A DNA stretch of 7,961 nt from Burkholderiaceae bacterium (lineage in GTDB: Bacteria; Pseudomonadota; Gammaproteobacteria; Burkholderiales; Burkholderiaceae_C): NCBI GenBank assembly GCA_030726195.1, contig JANREF010000135.1, positions 1-7,961 of the forward strand. The letters run 5' to 3'. This document shows positions 5,927-7,961 of this stretch, piece by piece. The first letter of the stretch is position 1; each line of letters begins with the position of its first letter. Under the pieces are notes generated by a model. The model was not told the origin of the DNA, did no database searches, and worked only from the letters and a program-made list of their open reading frames with translations. A program made the position numbers and the translations under genes.

Positions 5927-7915
5927 TCAGCCGCCGCGCAACAAGCGGTCTTCGGCTTTGGCCAGACATGCAGGCGTGCCACTGAGCACCAAGGCGTCAT
6001 CAGCCTTGAGCGCGACTTGCGTCCAATCGGTGGTGAACTGTTGGCCCCGTCGGCGCAGCGAAATCACCACTACGTCAATGCCATCAAACGCCAACTGTGC
6101 AATGGTTTTGTCTATGGCGTAAGCCGTCAAAGGCAAGGCTACGGTTTGCAGTCGCTCTTGGTCTAGCTCGTCAATCGTGTCGTCGTCGGCGCCGTGGAAA
6201 TAGCCCCTGAGCAAGTTGTAGCGTTTGTTGCGCTGCGCTTGCACTTGGCGAATCACGCGGCGCATGGGCACGCCCACCAAAGCCAAAGCGTGAGAGGCCA
6301 ACATCAAACTGCCTTCAATCGCCTCGGGCACCACCTCTGTGGCACCAGCGGCAATGAGGCGGTCTATATCGTGGTCGTCCACGGTACGCACAATCACAGG
6401 CACTTGTGGCGCGTGTTCCTTGGTGTTGGCGAGTACCTTGAGTGCAGAGGCTGTTTCTTTGTAGGTCACCACCACAGCGCTGGCACGCGCCAAGCCCGCA
6501 GCCATGAGCGCTTGCAGCCGCGCGGCGTCGCCAAACACCACCGAGTCACCGGCGGCGGCGGCTTGACGCACGCGGTCGGGGTCTAGGTCCAGCGCCATGT
6601 AGGGAATGTTTTCTTGCTCCAGCATGCGCGCGAGGTTTTGGCCGCTGCGACCGTAGCCACAAATCACCACATGGTGGTTGGCGCTGATGGCTTTTTTGGC
6701 AATGGTGGTCATTTGCACCGACTGCATGAGCCAGTCGCTACCAGCCACGCGCATGACCGCTTCGTTGCTGTACATGATGATGAAGGGTGTGGCCATCATC
6801 GAAATCACCATGGCCGCCAAAATGGGGTTGAGCATTTCTGGCGCGACCAAATTGTTTTGCGATGCCAGCGTCAACAACACAAAACCAAACTCACCAGCTT
6901 GCGCCAAATACAAGCCCACGCGCATGGATGTGCCCACCGGTGAGCCCCACAGCCGCGTGAGTCCGGCAATCAGTACAAATTTAAACAACACTGGCAAGCA
7001 GGTGAGCAACAACACCAAAGGCCAGCGCTCCCACACAATGCGCCAGTCCAGCATCATGCCGATGGTGATGAAAAACAAGCCCATCAGCACATCGCGAAAT
7101 GGCCGTATGTCGGTCTCCACCTGGTGCTTGAATTCGGTCTCCGAAATCAGCATGCCCGCTACAAACGCACCCAAGGCCAAGGACAGGCCCGCATGCTCGG
7201 TCAGCCACGCCAACCCCAAAGTGATGAGCAGCAGGTTGAGCATGAACAGCTCTTCGCTCTTGCGCTTGGCCACCAAGGTCAGCCACCAGTGCATGACCTT
7301 TTGCCCTCCGGTGAGCAGCAAGGCAATGAGCACCACCGCCTTGAGCAAGGCCAGTCCAATGCTGGTGGCAAAGGCGTCCACCGGGCTGCCCAGCGCAGGG
7401 ATGAGAATCAGCAGCGGCACCACAGCCAAGTCTTGAAACAGCAAAATGCCCACCACGCGCTTGCCGTGCTCGCTGTCGAGCTCTAAGCGCTCTGCAGTGA
7501 GTTTGATGACAACAGCAGTGCTGCTCATGGACATCACGCCACCAAGGGCCAGCGCGGCTTGCCAGCCCATGCTCCATACGCTTGGCCACACCCATGCCAA
7601 GAACAACGAGCCCAAAGTGGCCACCACAATGGTGGCCATGACCTGCGACAAGCCCAAGCCAAACACCAATTTACCCATGGTGCGCAACTTGGGCAGGCTG
7701 AACTCTAAGCCAATCGCAAACATCAAAAACACCACGCCAAACTCTGCAAGATAGCGCACGCCCGCCGAGTCTTGTGCCAAGGCCAAGGCGTTGGGCCCAA
7801 TCACCACGCCAACAACCAAATAGCCCAACACCGGCGGCAAACGCAAGTAGCGGCAGCCCACCACGCCCAAAACGGCGGCGAGCAGGTATAACAGCGTGAT
7901 ATCTAATGAATTCAT
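5927..7915 (-). CDS. Kef-type CPA2 monovalent cation:proton antiporter with RCK domains
   Basis: An inner-membrane exchanger, probably moving K+ (possibly Na+) against H+, controlled by cytosolic nucleotide-binding domains. Seen: 662 residues from ATG 7915-7913. The first ~390 residues are a multi-helix CPA2 transport domain with FQDLAVVP (160-167; the Asp is the likely transport residue), SSTAVVIKLTAERLELDSEHG (131-151), and HQVETDIRPFRDVLMGLFF (264-282), which matches the regulatory loop of KefC. An RCK/TrkA-N Rossmann domain follows with GYGRSG at 420-425, then an RCK_C domain near residues 575-655 (LQTVALP...ADDALVLSG). The extra RCK_C makes it longer than E. coli KefB/KefC (about 600-620), so I do not assign kefB or kefC, nor glutathione gating. 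A TTG at 7939 would add eight residues; the N-terminus MNSLDITLLYLLA looks more natural. The promoter lies beyond the window. Confidence 0.93.
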   Translation of the reverse strand: MNSLDITLLYLLAAVLGVVGCRYLRLPPVLGYLVVGVVIGPNALALAQDSAGVRYLAEFGVVFLMFAIGLEFSLPKLRTMGKLVFGLGLSQVMATIVVATLGSLFLAWVWPSVWSMGWQAALALGGVMSMSSTAVVIKLTAERLELDSEHGKRVVGILLFQDLAVVPLLILIPALGSPVDAFATSIGLALLKAVVLIALLLTGGQKVMHWWLTLVAKRKSEELFMLNLLLITLGLAWLTEHAGLSLALGAFVAGMLISETEFKHQVETDIRPFRDVLMGLFFITIGMMLDWRIVWERWPLVLLLTCLPVLFKFVLIAGLTRLWGSPVGTSMRVGLYLAQAGEFGFVLLTLASQNNLVAPEMLNPILAAMVISMMATPFIIMYSNEAVMRVAGSDWLMQSVQMTTIAKKAISANHHVVICGYGRSGQNLARMLEQENIPYMALDLDPDRVRQAAAAGDSVVFGDAARLQALMAAGLARASAVVVTYKETASALKVLANTKEHAPQVPVIVRTVDDHDIDRLIAAGATEVVPEAIEGSLMLASHALALVGVPMRRVIRQVQAQRNKRYNLLRGYFHGADDDTIDELDQERLQTVALPLTAYAIDKTIAQLAFDGIDVVVISLRRRGQQFTTDWTQVALKADDALVLSGTPACLAKAEDRLLRGG

Positions 7916-7961
7916 AAATGTGCGGTTGGTATAGCGCAATGTTAAACGCAGACGCGCACCT

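Noticed and set aside
6678..7436. 252-codon plus-strand frame inside the antiporter gene
   Set aside because: Fully antisense to a well-supported membrane protein gene; Ser/Met/Asn-rich shadow of hydrophobic codons.
3814..7915. Functional link between the K+-dependent GTPase MnmE and the nearby cation antiporter
   Set aside because: They are on opposite strands, separated by apt, and only the general role of K+ connects them; no sequence evidence.

Overview
The window looks like the chromosome origin neighbourhood of a betaproteobacterium, most likely Burkholderiales and probably Comamonadaceae. The evidence is the dnaA / rpmH-rnpA-yidD-yidC-mnmE order with dnaA divergent, a moderately high GC content, and protein details such as the YidC C-terminal half (FYWLNAKAYQSM, REEKVNPLGGC). 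The taxonomic call is inference from remembered families, not from a database search.

Layout. Positions 1-581 (minus strand) hold the first 193 codons of dnaA, cut by the window edge inside the AAA+ domain just after Walker A. Positions 582-989 are a 408-base non-coding divergent region. It has one perfect and two one-mismatch DnaA boxes, an AT-rich stretch, a candidate dnaA promoter overlapping the perfect box, a 12-bp palindrome, a good sigma70-type promoter for rpmH, and a leader with a hairpin and a possible short upstream ORF ending on the rpmH start codon. Positions 990-3612 (plus strand) are a compact ribosome/RNA-processing/membrane-insertion operon: rpmH (L34), rnpA (RNase P protein), yidD and yidC, the last three joined by overlaps. 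About 200 bases with two strong inverted repeats separate yidC from mnmE (3814-5232). A 102-base convergent gap follows. The minus strand then carries apt (5335-5880) and, 46 bases upstream of it, a Kef-type CPA2 cation:proton antiporter with RCK domains (5927-7915). These last two probably form one transcription unit.

How they work together. DnaA starts replication and probably represses its own promoter. The rpmH operon supplies a ribosomal protein, the tRNA 5'-end maturation cofactor, and the YidD/YidC membrane insertion route. MnmE modifies the wobble uridine of tRNAs. Apt salvages adenine, and the antiporter likely handles K+/H+ exchange.

I see no mobile element, CRISPR array, tRNA, rRNA or phage gene, and no clear undescribed system. 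All genes belong to well-known families. The points that merit a second look are regulatory: the DnaA-box arrangement, the palindrome, the rpmH leader, and the hairpins and odd -10 box in front of mnmE.
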